A stretch of 64,000 nt of DNA, from NCBI RefSeq assembly GCF_009817885.1, contig NZ_CP041764.1:372001-436000 (forward strand). The letters are read 5' to 3'. The first letter of the stretch is position 1; each line of letters opens with the position of its first letter. This document shows, one piece after another, positions 44,980 through 53,872 of this stretch. Below the pieces are notes generated by a model. It saw only the letters and a program-made list of their open reading frames with translations. It was not told the DNA's origin and ran no database searches. Made by a program: the position numbers and the translations under genes. The DNA comes from Serratia rhizosphaerae. Lineage in GTDB: Bacteria > Pseudomonadota > Gammaproteobacteria > Enterobacterales > Enterobacteriaceae.

Positions 44980-46727
44980 TATTCACCAAACTGCATGCGG
45001 TGCAGCTGTGCGTAAACACCCTGCTTCGCGAGCAAATCAGCGTGCTCGCCACGCTCGACGATACGGCCGTCCTCAACCACCAAAATCTCATCCGCTTTTT
45101 CAATGGTGGACAGGCGGTGGGCGATAACCAGCGAGGTGCGGTTCTTCTGCAGTTCGTCCAGCGCCGCCTGAATCGCACGTTCGGATTCCGTATCCAGCGC
45201 AGAGGTAGCTTCATCCAGGATCAGTATCGGGCAATCGCGCAGCAGAGCGCGGGCGATGGCGATACGCTGGCGCTGACCGCCGGAAAGCATCACGCCGTTT
45301 TCGCCGATCACCGTATCCAGACCCTGATCCATTTTCTCGATAAAGTCCATGGCGTAAGCCATTCGCGCCGCTTTCTCAATATCTTCACGGCTATAACGGT
45401 CTTCACGCGCATAGGCGATATTATTGGCGATGGTATCGTTAAACAGATGGACGTTCTGCGACACCAGAGCCACTTGATCGCGCAGCGACGCCAGCGTGTA
45501 TTCACGCAAATCGTGCCCATCCATCAGGATCTCGCCCTGCTGAATGTCATAGAAGCGGGTCAGCAGATTGGCAATCGTCGATTTACCCGAGCCGGAACGT
45601 CCGACCAAGGCGACCGTTTTGCCTTCCTCAATCGTCAGGTTGATATCACGCAGCGCCGGCGTATCTTTCCCCGGGTAGTAGAAAGTGACATTATGCAGCT
45701 CGACATCCCCTTTGGCGCGCTTGATTTCGCGCGTGCCGGTATCTTTTTCCTGTTCCATATCCAGAATGGAGAACAGCGTCTGGCAGGCCGCCATACCGCG
45801 CTGGAACTGAGCATTGACGTTGGTCAACGATTTCAGCGGACGCATCAGTGCAATCATGGAGGAGAACACCACGGTAATGGTACCCGCCGTCAGGGTCGCC
45901 ATCACGCTAGGGAAGCTGGCGGCGAACAAGACAAAGGCCAGCGCCAGCGAGGCTATCAGCTGAATAATCGGGTCGGAAATTGATGAGGCGGAAACCAGTT
46001 TCATCCCCTGCTGGCGCATACGGTTACTGACCGTGTTAAAACGTTCGGTCTCCACCTGCTGGCCGCCGAAAATCAGAACTTCCTTATGCCCTTTCAGCAT
46101 CTGCTCGGCGCTGGTGGTCACCTGCCCCATCGTATTTTGCATGCTTTTACTGATATTACGGAAACGCTTGGAGACCATGCGGATAGCGATAGAAACAATC
46201 GGCGCCAGTACGATCAAGATAAGCGACAGCTGCCAGCTGTAGTAGAACATCATGATAAACAGGCCGATGATTGAAGCGCCTTCACGCACCACGGTCACCA
46301 GCGCACCGGAAGATGATGAGGCTACCTGTTCGGAATCATAAGTAATACGCGACAACAATGTACCGGTAGACTGCTGATCAAAGAAGGATACCGGCATACG
46401 CATCATATGACCAAACAGCCGCCGGCGCATATGCATCACAACCATCCCAGATACCCAGGAAATACAATAACTTGAAATGAAGCTGGTTACGCCGCGCATC
46501 AACATCAGCCCGATCACGGCCAGCGGCATCCACACCAGAACGCTGCTGTCTGCTTTACCAAAGCCGTCATCCAGCAGAGGTTTGAGCAAGGATAACATCA
46601 GGGTGTCGCCCGCAGCGTTCAAAACCAGCGCAATAGCAGCGACAATCAATCCTGCTTTGAAAGGGGTGATCATCGGCCACAGGCGACGGAATGTCTGCCA
46701 GGTCGAGAGATCTTTATCATTCATCAT
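44979..46727 (-). CDS. msbA: Lipid A export ATP-binding/permease protein MsbA
   Basis: MsbA is the homodimeric ABC flippase that moves core-lipid A across the inner membrane. The 582 residues (same as E. coli) comprise a six-helix transmembrane domain (about 1-320) and an ATPase domain with Walker A GRSGSGKST, Q-loop ALVSQNVHLF, signature LSGGQRQRIAIARAL and Walker B ILILDEATSALD, ending with the switch His in VIAHRLSTIE. It follows comEC on the same strand after 35 bases and is coupled to lpxK. Confidence 0.98.
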   Translation of the reverse strand: MMNDKDLSTWQTFRRLWPMITPFKAGLIVAAIALVLNAAGDTLMLSLLKPLLDDGFGKADSSVLVWMPLAVIGLMLMRGVTSFISSYCISWVSGMVVMHMRRRLFGHMMRMPVSFFDQQSTGTLLSRITYDSEQVASSSSGALVTVVREGASIIGLFIMMFYYSWQLSLILIVLAPIVSIAIRMVSKRFRNISKSMQNTMGQVTTSAEQMLKGHKEVLIFGGQQVETERFNTVSNRMRQQGMKLVSASSISDPIIQLIASLALAFVLFAASFPSVMATLTAGTITVVFSSMIALMRPLKSLTNVNAQFQRGMAACQTLFSILDMEQEKDTGTREIKRAKGDVELHNVTFYYPGKDTPALRDINLTIEEGKTVALVGRSGSGKSTIANLLTRFYDIQQGEILMDGHDLREYTLASLRDQVALVSQNVHLFNDTIANNIAYAREDRYSREDIEKAARMAYAMDFIEKMDQGLDTVIGENGVMLSGGQRQRIAIARALLRDCPILILDEATSALDTESERAIQAALDELQKNRTSLVIAHRLSTIEKADEILVVEDGRIVERGEHADLLAKQGVYAQLHRMQFGE

Positions 46728-46762
46728 GCAAATACCAGCATCGGAAGAAATAGCGGCCCATT

Positions 46763-48994
46763 TTACTCATTATCCCCCCTTTCTCCAAACCGCTGATGGT
46801 ACCAACGGGGCATTAATTGCTCACGAAAGCCTTTAATTTGCCAATCATTGTCGAAAAACAGCACGCTCAACTGCCCGGAGCGTGAAGTGTCATGCCATGC
46901 AATGCGATAGGAACGGTAACGCCCGACGATTTTTTCCGCAGGCAGGCGCCACTGATTGTAGCGGGAAGCTGAGGCTAACGCCGCGGACGGCGCCACCGCC
47001 CGCAGAAATGGCGGCGTAGATGAGGTCTTGCTGCCATGGTGCGGCACCTGTAACAAGGTGGACGGTAATTCGGCGCGCTGTTTCAGCAATGCCGACTCCC
47101 CTCGGGCTTCCAGATCGCCGGTTAACAGCAGGCTGAATCTTCCATCATCGACGCGAATCGTACAGGAATCATCATTGCCCACATGTTTCAGGCGCTGCGG
47201 AGGCCACAACACGCGAAAATTAAGCCCGCGCCATTGCCACTGCCGTCCCTGCACACAGGCATAATGACCAGCGGCATGCAAAGGAGAATACACCGCCGCT
47301 TTCGGAAAGGCCCGTTGCACCGCACTCAGTCCGCCCATATGGTCCTGATGACTGTGGCTGATAATAATTTTCTCCAGCTCAATACCGCGCCAATGCAAAT
47401 AGGGCAGAATCTCCCGCTCGGCCATACTGCCGCTTGCCCAGCGATCGCCGGTATCATACATCACCGCTTTGCCGTCACGTTCGATCACCACCGCCAGGCC
47501 ATGCCCCACATCCATCATATCGACACGCCAACGATAATCCGGCTGGCGCTCACGCCACGTCAGGCAACAGAGCAATACGGCGATACAGCCGCCGGGGGAA
47601 CTCGACCAGCTGCGTAGACGCCAGCCGAGCACGCTTAACCAACCCAGCGCACTGAACGGCAGCAGCGCACTGCCTACGCGCAGCCACCCCTGCTCCAGCC
47701 ATGGCAACGGCCAGATGGCCCATGTCAGCGACAGATCGGCCCAGCGCCAGAACCAACCCGCCGCGGCGCTCCCGGCCCCGGCGATAATAGCAAACAGAAT
47801 CATGGGGACACTGAGCAACGATACAATCGGCACCGCCCAGAGGTTAGCCGGCAATGACGTCCAGGTCACGCCGTGGAACAACCCGAACTGCATCGGCATC
47901 AGTAACAATGTCATACCGAGTTGGATATGCAGCCAACGCAGCGGTGCCCAATACCAGCCTGCGCGAAACCGAGACGGCAGCGCCGCCCATTCAAACCAGA
48001 AGATCAGTGCCGCCACCGCCAGTACCGACAGCCAAAAGCTGTCGGACAATATTGCTAACGGATCGCTCAACAGAATCAGGCAAACGCACCATAGCCAAAT
48101 TTGCCATGGGGTGCAGCAGATGCCCCGTAAACGCACCAGCGTCCAGAGCGTCAGCGCGAGCAGCGCACGCACCGCCGGCGGCTGAGCGCCTGCCAGCCAT
48201 ACGTATCCCAGCGCCGCCAGCACGCTACCGACCAGAGGCAAGCGATAGCCAATCCAGCCGACCGGCAACGCGAGCTGCATCAACCGCAGCAGGCACCACG
48301 CCAGCACGGCCGCCAGTGAAATATGCAGACCAGAAATCGCCATTAAATGCGCGATACCCGTTTTCAGAAACAGGTTCCGTTCCGTCTGGCTCAGCAGAGC
48401 GCGTTCGCCAAACGCCAGCGCCAGTAAAGTACTCTGATGATAGAATCCTTCTGTACGCCGCTGCGCAGCGCTGACAATACGCTGGCGCCAGCCGCACCGC
48501 GCATCCATCACCTTAGCGGACTGTATGTAACCACTTAATGGCTGACGACGCGCCATCGCCCAACGCTGGCTGTCAAAACCACCTTGATTCAAGCGGCTGT
48601 GTACCGGACGTAAACGCGCTTTAAGTTGCCAGCGTTGCCCGGCACACCACGGCGCATATTTCCAGTAAGCGCTGAATGACAACGCCGGAAACAGCCAGCG
48701 GCCATTAACCTGTTCAATACGGAACAGCACCTTTCCCGGCTCGTGGTCAGCCAGCGCGACGCTGGCAACGCTGACCGTCAGATTAAGCGGCTTACCGCTT
48801 AGCACAGAGATCTGGCGCGTAAGCTGCTGCGCACTGCCGCAGGCCAACATAAACCCGCACAGCAGCCAGGCGGCATACTGGCAATATGCCGATGGCGTTT
48901 GTCGCCAGCAGTACACCATCACCAACGCCAGGCCCGCAATCAGCAACGGTGCCGGCAACTGCGGCAAAAACAGCAGCGGCGCCATCCCCAGCAC
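46763..48994 (-). CDS. comEC: ComEC/Rec2 family competence-type membrane protein (YcaI); true start uncertain
   Basis: ComEC is the predicted inner-membrane channel for single-stranded DNA uptake. The product has an N-terminal OB-like domain (about 60-160), a polytopic competence domain with GIAHLMAISGLHISLAA, and a C-terminal metallo-beta-lactamase domain (HSHQDHMGG, LLTGDLE, VPHHGSKTSS). From the GTG at 48994 it is 743 residues, but that GTG has no ribosome site. The family N-terminus (MKIT in E. coli) aligns with IKIS twelve codons further upstream. There a GGGAG ribosome site precedes ATT (49033) and ATC (49030) but no ATG, GTG or TTG. The real start may be a non-standard codon. It precedes msbA, as in E. 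coli. Confidence 0.88.
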   Translation of the reverse strand: MLGMAPLLFLPQLPAPLLIAGLALVMVYCWRQTPSAYCQYAAWLLCGFMLACGSAQQLTRQISVLSGKPLNLTVSVASVALADHEPGKVLFRIEQVNGRWLFPALSFSAYWKYAPWCAGQRWQLKARLRPVHSRLNQGGFDSQRWAMARRQPLSGYIQSAKVMDARCGWRQRIVSAAQRRTEGFYHQSTLLALAFGERALLSQTERNLFLKTGIAHLMAISGLHISLAAVLAWCLLRLMQLALPVGWIGYRLPLVGSVLAALGYVWLAGAQPPAVRALLALTLWTLVRLRGICCTPWQIWLWCVCLILLSDPLAILSDSFWLSVLAVAALIFWFEWAALPSRFRAGWYWAPLRWLHIQLGMTLLLMPMQFGLFHGVTWTSLPANLWAVPIVSLLSVPMILFAIIAGAGSAAAGWFWRWADLSLTWAIWPLPWLEQGWLRVGSALLPFSALGWLSVLGWRLRSWSSSPGGCIAVLLCCLTWRERQPDYRWRVDMMDVGHGLAVVIERDGKAVMYDTGDRWASGSMAEREILPYLHWRGIELEKIIISHSHQDHMGGLSAVQRAFPKAAVYSPLHAAGHYACVQGRQWQWRGLNFRVLWPPQRLKHVGNDDSCTIRVDDGRFSLLLTGDLEARGESALLKQRAELPSTLLQVPHHGSKTSSTPPFLRAVAPSAALASASRYNQWRLPAEKIVGRYRSYRIAWHDTSRSGQLSVLFFDNDWQIKGFREQLMPRWYHQRFGERGDNE

Positions 48995-49242
48995 CAGAGC
49001 AATGGCAGCAATATCTACGGAAATTTTGATAATGCTCTCCCGGTAAACACATCATGATTGCAGGGAGAGTACGTTGATACTTCGTCGGTTATCGGCCAAA
49101 AAACGAGTAACGGAATACACAGCGCAGGCTTAATTTCTGGTGAACAAGCCTTACGTTAAGCATGCGCGGCAATGCGCAAAATCAGGAGGTAACCACGGGA
49201 GAAGCTGACGGTATATCGTCTGTCATCAGCCCGCGTTAGAGG

Positions 49243-49274
49243 CAAAAAAAAACGGCGCCAGCAGGCACCGTTTT
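49243..49274 (-). terminator. ihfB terminator
   Basis: On the minus strand AAAACGGTGCC pairs with GGCGCCGTTTT (11 bp, one U.G) around a 4-base loop, then T-run. It lies 32 bases past the ihfB stop and separates it from comEC. Confidence 0.88.
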
Positions 49275-49306
49275 ATCTTCTTTACAAGCAATAACGCTAT
49301 GGGCTA

Positions 49307-49591
49307 TTAGCCATAGATATTGGCGCGATCGCGCAACTCTTTACCCGGTTTAAAGTGAGGAACGTACTTGCCGTCCAGCTCAACCTTATCGCCGGTTTTT
49401 GGGTTACGACCAACGCGCGGGGCACGGTAGTGAAGAGAAAAACTGCCGAATCCGCGGATCTCGATGCGCTCGCCATCAGCCAATGTCGCAGCCATATGTT
49501 CTAGCATCTCTTTCACTGCATCCTCAACGGCCTTCGCCGGGATATGAGATTGCTGGCCAGCAAGTCTTTCAATAAGTTCAGACTTGGTCAT
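49307..49591 (-). CDS. ihfB: Integration host factor subunit beta
   Basis: IhfB pairs with IhfA to bend DNA at specific sites in transcription, replication and recombination. The 94 residues equal E. coli. MTKSELIERLAGQQSHIPAK starts it, and the beta-arm GRNPKTGD with the intercalating proline is present. A GGAGG ribosome site precedes the ATG. It follows rpsA after 63 bases that hold a GC hairpin. Confidence 0.97.
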   Translation of the reverse strand: MTKSELIERLAGQQSHIPAKAVEDAVKEMLEHMAATLADGERIEIRGFGSFSLHYRAPRVGRNPKTGDKVELDGKYVPHFKPGKELRDRANIYG

Positions 49592-49626
49592 AGTTCCTCC
49601 AAGCTTTGCAGCTAAACTACCGTATC

Positions 49627-49648
49627 GGGGGCGGGAAACACCGCCCCC
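49627..49648 (-). terminator. GC hairpin between rpsA and ihfB
   Basis: A perfect 8-bp stem GGGGGCGG/CCGCCCCC with a 6-base loop lies 7 bases after the rpsA stop, without a T-run. It probably reduces, rather than stops, read-through into ihfB, or protects the rpsA mRNA end. Confidence 0.5.
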
Positions 49649-49654
49649 CCGTCA

Positions 49655-51328
49655 TTACTCGCCTTTAGCCGCTTTGAAAGCTTCAGCCATTGCGTTAGAG
49701 AAGTTGCCTTCTTCCTGTTTGTTGTTAACAGTCGCGATAGCATCTTTCTCGTCAGCTTCGTCCTTAGCACGTACGGACAGGCTTACAACGCGGTTCTTAC
49801 GGTCAACGCCGGTGAATTTAGCTTCAACGTCGTCGCCTACGTTCAGAACCAGAGTTGCATCTTCAACGCGGTCGCGAGAGGCTTCAGATGCACGCAGGTA
49901 ACCTTCTACGCCGCCTGCTAATTCAACTGTAGCACCTTTAGCGTCAACTGCGGTGACTTTACCAGTAACAATAGCACCTTTCTTGTTCATAGACAGGTAG
50001 TTATTGAACGGGTCTTCAGCCAGCTGCTTAACGCCCAGGGAGATACGCTCGCGCTCTGCGTCAACCTGCAGAACAACCGCTGCGATTTCGTCGCCTTTCT
50101 TGTATTCACGTACTGCTTCTTCGCCTGCAACGTTCCAGGAGATGTCAGACAGGTGAACCAGGCCGTCGATGCCGCCGTCCAGGCCGATGAAGATACCGAA
50201 GTCAGTGATAGACTTGATTTTACCTTCAACACGGTCGCCCTTGTTGTGGGTTTCCGCGAACTGCTGCCATGGGTTGGATTTGCACTGCTTCAGGCCCAGG
50301 GAGATACGACGACGTTCTTCATCGATGTCCAGAACCATAACTTCCACAACGTCGCCCACGTTAACCACTTTGGACGGATGGATGTTTTTGTTGGTCCAAT
50401 CCATTTCAGAAACGTGTACCAGACCTTCAACGCCTTCTTCGATTTCTACGAAGCAGCCGTAATCAGTCAGGTTGGTGACACGACCAGTCAGCTTGGTGCC
50501 TTCTGGGTAACGTTTCGCGATAGCAACCCATGGATCTTCGCCCAGCTGTTTCAGGCCCAGGGAAACACGAGTACGCTCGCGGTCGAACTTCAGTACCTTA
50601 ACGGTGATTTCATCACCCACGTTGACGATTTCGCTTGGGTGCTTAACGCGTTTCCAAGCCATGTCAGTGATGTGCAGCAGGCCGTCAACGCCGCCCAGAT
50701 CAACGAATGCACCGTAGTCAGTGAGGTTCTTAACGATACCTTTAACTTCCATGCCTTCCTGCAGGTTTTCCAGCAGTTGATCGCGCTCTGCGCTGTTCTC
50801 GGATTCGATGACCGCACGGCGAGAAACAACAACGTTGTTGCGCTTCTGATCCAGCTTGATCACTTTGAATTCAAGCTCTTTGCCTTCCAGGTGCAGCGTA
50901 TCGCGTACTGGACGCACGTCAACCAGGGAGCCTGGCAGGAACGCGCGGATGCCGTTCAGCTCAACAGTGAAACCACCTTTAACTTTGCCGTTGATAACAC
51001 CGGTCACAGTTTCAGCGTCTTCGTAAGCTTTTTCCAGCGTGATCCAAGCTTCGTGACGTTTAGCTTTCTCACGGGACAGCAGGGTTTCACCGAAGCCGTC
51101 TTCTACTGCATCCAGAGCAACGTCAACTTCGTCACCAACCTGGATTTCCAGTTCGCCCTGGGCGTTTTTGAATTGCTCTGCCGGGATGGCGGACTCAGAT
51201 TTCAGACCGGCGTCAACCAGTACTACGTCTTTGTCGATAGCAACAACAACGCCGCGCACGATGGAACCTGGGCGGGTTTCGATTGATTTCAGGGATTCTT
51301 CAAAAAGTTGAGCGAAAGATTCAGTCAT
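49655..51328 (-). CDS. rpsA: 30S ribosomal protein S1
   Basis: S1 captures mRNA on the 30S subunit. The 557 residues equal E. coli, with six OB-fold S1 repeats; repeats 3-6 show the typical GxVxxxxxxGxFVxL pattern (for example GIVKNLTDYGAFVDLGGV). The frame runs 46 codons upstream, but MTESFAQLFEESLKSIETR at 51328 is the invariant start. It lacks a strong Shine-Dalgarno, as known for rpsA, where a structured leader recruits the ribosome. It lies between cmk and ihfB. Confidence 0.98.
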   Translation of the reverse strand: MTESFAQLFEESLKSIETRPGSIVRGVVVAIDKDVVLVDAGLKSESAIPAEQFKNAQGELEIQVGDEVDVALDAVEDGFGETLLSREKAKRHEAWITLEKAYEDAETVTGVINGKVKGGFTVELNGIRAFLPGSLVDVRPVRDTLHLEGKELEFKVIKLDQKRNNVVVSRRAVIESENSAERDQLLENLQEGMEVKGIVKNLTDYGAFVDLGGVDGLLHITDMAWKRVKHPSEIVNVGDEITVKVLKFDRERTRVSLGLKQLGEDPWVAIAKRYPEGTKLTGRVTNLTDYGCFVEIEEGVEGLVHVSEMDWTNKNIHPSKVVNVGDVVEVMVLDIDEERRRISLGLKQCKSNPWQQFAETHNKGDRVEGKIKSITDFGIFIGLDGGIDGLVHLSDISWNVAGEEAVREYKKGDEIAAVVLQVDAERERISLGVKQLAEDPFNNYLSMNKKGAIVTGKVTAVDAKGATVELAGGVEGYLRASEASRDRVEDATLVLNVGDDVEAKFTGVDRKNRVVSLSVRAKDEADEKDAIATVNNKQEEGNFSNAMAEAFKAAKGE

Positions 51329-51521
51329 GTTGATAATCTTCAGGGTTCTTTGATTTAACGTCCATTTAGCGTCCCGCCGAATGGGGTTGTTTAACATACC
51401 CCGCCATTGGCTCCATGCCGACAGGGTTATAAGGTTACAGGGGTAAAATTTTACCCGATATATCATGATACTGCTATGTCAATCAGATGACAAATTTGCA
51501 AATAACGCTACGTCGCCGCGC
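51329..51521 (-). promoter_or_regulatory. rpsA leader, probable S1 autoregulation region, with candidate promoter
   Basis: The 193 bases between cmk and rpsA hold, on the minus strand, TTGACA followed by an AT-rich stretch (candidate promoter near 51440-51475) and then a leader with GGA-containing segments (CATGGAGCC, AAATGGACG) that can sit in hairpin loops. In E. coli the rpsA leader has three hairpins with GGA loops, which drive SD-less translation and S1 feedback. The similar layout is my reading; folds were not computed. Confidence 0.45.
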
Positions 51522-52211
51522 TTATTGCTGCGGCAACGCCAGTGTTTCCTGCGCATATGTCAGCGCCTGCCGGATAACGTCGTCGATCGACATGCTGGTC
51601 GAGTCCAGCACCAGAGCGTCAGAAGCCGGCACCAGCGGCGCTATCGGCCGATTACGGTCACGGTCATCCCGTTCCTTTATCTCGGCTAAAAGACGTTCAA
51701 AGTTAACATTAAAGCCCTTCGCCTGCAACTGAAGCATACGGCGATGCGCGCGCTCTTCCGAGCTGGCGTCGAGGAAAATTTTAACTGGCGCATCGGGGAA
51801 AACCACCGTACCCATGTCGCGACCGTCGGCGATCAGGCCCGGCGCTTCGCGAAACGCGCGCTGCCGACGCAGCAGCGCCTCGCGCACCCGCGGGAATGCC
51901 GCCGCCTGAGAGGCCGTATTGCCAACGGTTTCGGTGCGGATTTCATTACTGACGTCCTCACCTTCCAAAATCACCTGCAGCTTGCCGTTCTCCGCGACAA
52001 ACCGGACGTCAAGATGTGCGGCCAGCGGAACCAGCGCCTCCTCTGACGTGATATCAACCTGATGATGCAGCGCAGCCAGGGCCAGCACGCGATAAATCGC
52101 GCCGGAATCCAGCAGGCGCCAGCCAAGCGATTCGGCCAGTGCCTGGCACAGCGTGCCCTTGCCTGCGCCGCTTGGTCCATCAACGGTAATCACCGGGGCT
52201 GTAGCCGTCAT
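51522..52211 (-). CDS. cmk: Cytidylate kinase
   Basis: Cmk phosphorylates CMP and dCMP with ATP. The 229-residue protein has the P-loop GPSGAGKG near residue 14, the LLDSGAIYR substrate region, GRDMGTVVFPDA and a lid with RDDRDRNRP. The frame opens 17 codons further upstream; the ATG at 52211 gives MTATAPVITVDGPSGAGKG, the family start. It precedes rpsA. E. coli has ycaL between aroA and cmk; no such gene is here. Confidence 0.96.
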   Translation of the reverse strand: MTATAPVITVDGPSGAGKGTLCQALAESLGWRLLDSGAIYRVLALAALHHQVDITSEEALVPLAAHLDVRFVAENGKLQVILEGEDVSNEIRTETVGNTASQAAAFPRVREALLRRQRAFREAPGLIADGRDMGTVVFPDAPVKIFLDASSEERAHRRMLQLQAKGFNVNFERLLAEIKERDDRDRNRPIAPLVPASDALVLDSTSMSIDDVIRQALTYAQETLALPQQ

Positions 52212-52448
52212 GTTGCGTTCTCCTTCGGGTAAAAAACCTCGCAGAGTCCGAGCCGCCGCCACTGCTGTAACACTGACCGGCGCCGGACCAACCTGCTACC
52301 CAGCCCAGTCGGGGCGGGTTCGGTGGCGTATTATACGCTGCAACGGCCTGAACTGTTACCCTGCAGGCGCCCGGTTGCCGAAAATAAGGCCACCAATGGG
52401 CAAAAAGTATAGAAGAAACGCCGGGCTTCGCCGCCGTAAAATACAAGA

Positions 52449-52468
52449 AAGGCCCCGAACGGGGCCTT
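52449..52468 (-). terminator. aroA terminator
   Basis: On the minus strand AAGGCCCC pairs with GGGGCCTT (8 bp, 4-base loop), followed by TCTTGTATTTT. It lies 8 bases past the aroA stop and ends the serC-aroA unit. Confidence 0.85.
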
Positions 52469-52476
52469 GATAAGGA

Positions 52477-53763
52477 TTATGCCGGCTGGCTGATGCCCGC
52501 CAGTCGCTCGAAATAATCGGGGAAGGTTTTCGCGGTACATTTCGGATCGAGAATGGTCACCGGGGTATCCGACAGCGCCACCAGGGAAAAGCACATCGCC
52601 ATGCGGTGATCGTTATACGTGCCGATCTCGGCGAACTGCAGTTTGGCCGGCGGCACGACGTGGATATAGTCTTCGCCTTCATCAACCGTCGCGCCGACTT
52701 TGCGCAGTTCGGTGGCCATCGCCGCCAGGCGATCGGTTTCCTTCACCCGCCAGTTATAGATATTGCGGAGGGTGGTCGGGCCGTCGGCAAACAGCGCGGC
52801 GGTCGCAATGGTCATCGCCGCATCCGGGATATGGTTCATGTCCATATCAATGCCTTTCAGCTCGCCGCGACGACACTCAATGTAATCGTCCGCCCAGGTG
52901 ATATGCGCGCCCATTTTTTCCAGCACGTCGGCAAATTTGGTATCGCCCTGCACGCTGTTGCGGCCAATCCCGGTCACGCGCACCGTACCGCCCTTGATCG
53001 CCGCCGCCGCCAGGAAATAGGACGCCGAAGAAGCATCGCCTTCCACCAGGTAGTCCCCCGGCGAACGGTAGGTCTGGCCCCCGGCGATACGGAACACACG
53101 GTAGTTGTCATGGCTGACGTCGACCCCGAAGGTTTTCATCAGGTGCAGCGTAATATCGATATACGGCTTGGAGACCAGGTCGCCTTTAATATGGATATGG
53201 GTATCCTGCTGCGCCAGCGGCGCGGTCATCAGCAGCGCGGTCAGAAACTGACTGGATACGCTGCCGTCAACGGTGACATCGCCGCCACGGAAGCCGCCGC
53301 GCAGGCGCACCGGCGGATAATCGGTCTGCTCCAGATAATCAATCTGCGCGCCGCCCTGGCGCAGGGCATCCACCAGATGGCCGATCGGCCGCTCTTTCAT
53401 CCGCGGTTCGCCCGTCAGCACCACGTCCCCGGCGGCCAAACACAGCGCGGCGGCCAGCGGACGCATGGCGGTGCCGGCATTACCGAGGAACAGCTCCAGC
53501 GGCTGTGCAGCCTGCAGCGGCCCGGCAACGCCGGTAACCGTGCATTCAGTGCGATCGGCAGAGAGCTGATAGCTGACCCCCAGCGCCTGCAGCGCGTTCA
53601 GCATATGCCGCACATCGTCGCTATCGAGCAGGTTGGTCAAACGGGTCGTACCCTGCGCCACTGCCGCCAGCAGCAGAGCCCGATTGGATACGCTCTTGGA
53701 GCCGGGTAAGTTGACGGTGCCATTGACCAGGGCAACCGGTTGTAACGTCAGGGAATCCACCAT
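52477..53763 (-). CDS. aroA: 3-phosphoshikimate 1-carboxyvinyltransferase (EPSP synthase)
   Basis: AroA joins PEP to shikimate-3-phosphate in the sixth step of aromatic amino-acid synthesis. The 428 residues include NLPGSKSVSNRALLLAA, the substrate site, and the PEP-site block LFLGNAGTAMRPLAAAL of class I enzymes. The frame opens 31 codons upstream, but MVDSLTLQPVALVNGTVNLP at 53763 is the conserved start, preceded by GGAGAG. It is downstream of serC in the classic serC-aroA operon, with an attenuator-like hairpin between. Confidence 0.97.
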   Translation of the reverse strand: MVDSLTLQPVALVNGTVNLPGSKSVSNRALLLAAVAQGTTRLTNLLDSDDVRHMLNALQALGVSYQLSADRTECTVTGVAGPLQAAQPLELFLGNAGTAMRPLAAALCLAAGDVVLTGEPRMKERPIGHLVDALRQGGAQIDYLEQTDYPPVRLRGGFRGGDVTVDGSVSSQFLTALLMTAPLAQQDTHIHIKGDLVSKPYIDITLHLMKTFGVDVSHDNYRVFRIAGGQTYRSPGDYLVEGDASSASYFLAAAAIKGGTVRVTGIGRNSVQGDTKFADVLEKMGAHITWADDYIECRRGELKGIDMDMNHIPDAAMTIATAALFADGPTTLRNIYNWRVKETDRLAAMATELRKVGATVDEGEDYIHVVPPAKLQFAEIGTYNDHRMAMCFSLVALSDTPVTILDPKCTAKTFPDYFERLAGISQPA

Positions 53764-53791
53764 GTGAAAAAATACTCTCCAAATCTGATAA

Positions 53792-53823
53792 ACGAAACGG
53801 CTCCGGTAATAATGCCGGAGCCG
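53792..53823 (-). terminator. Attenuator-like hairpin in the serC-aroA operon
   Basis: On the minus strand CGGCTCCGG pairs with CCGGAGCCG (perfect 9 bp, 8-base loop) followed by TTTCGTTT. The T-run is imperfect, so it should terminate part of the serC transcripts and set the serC:aroA ratio; an internal terminator is known in the E. coli operon. Confidence 0.65.
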
Positions 53824-53872
53824 CTTGCATGCAACAACAGCCAATGTTCCCGTCATCGACGGGAAACGGCAA

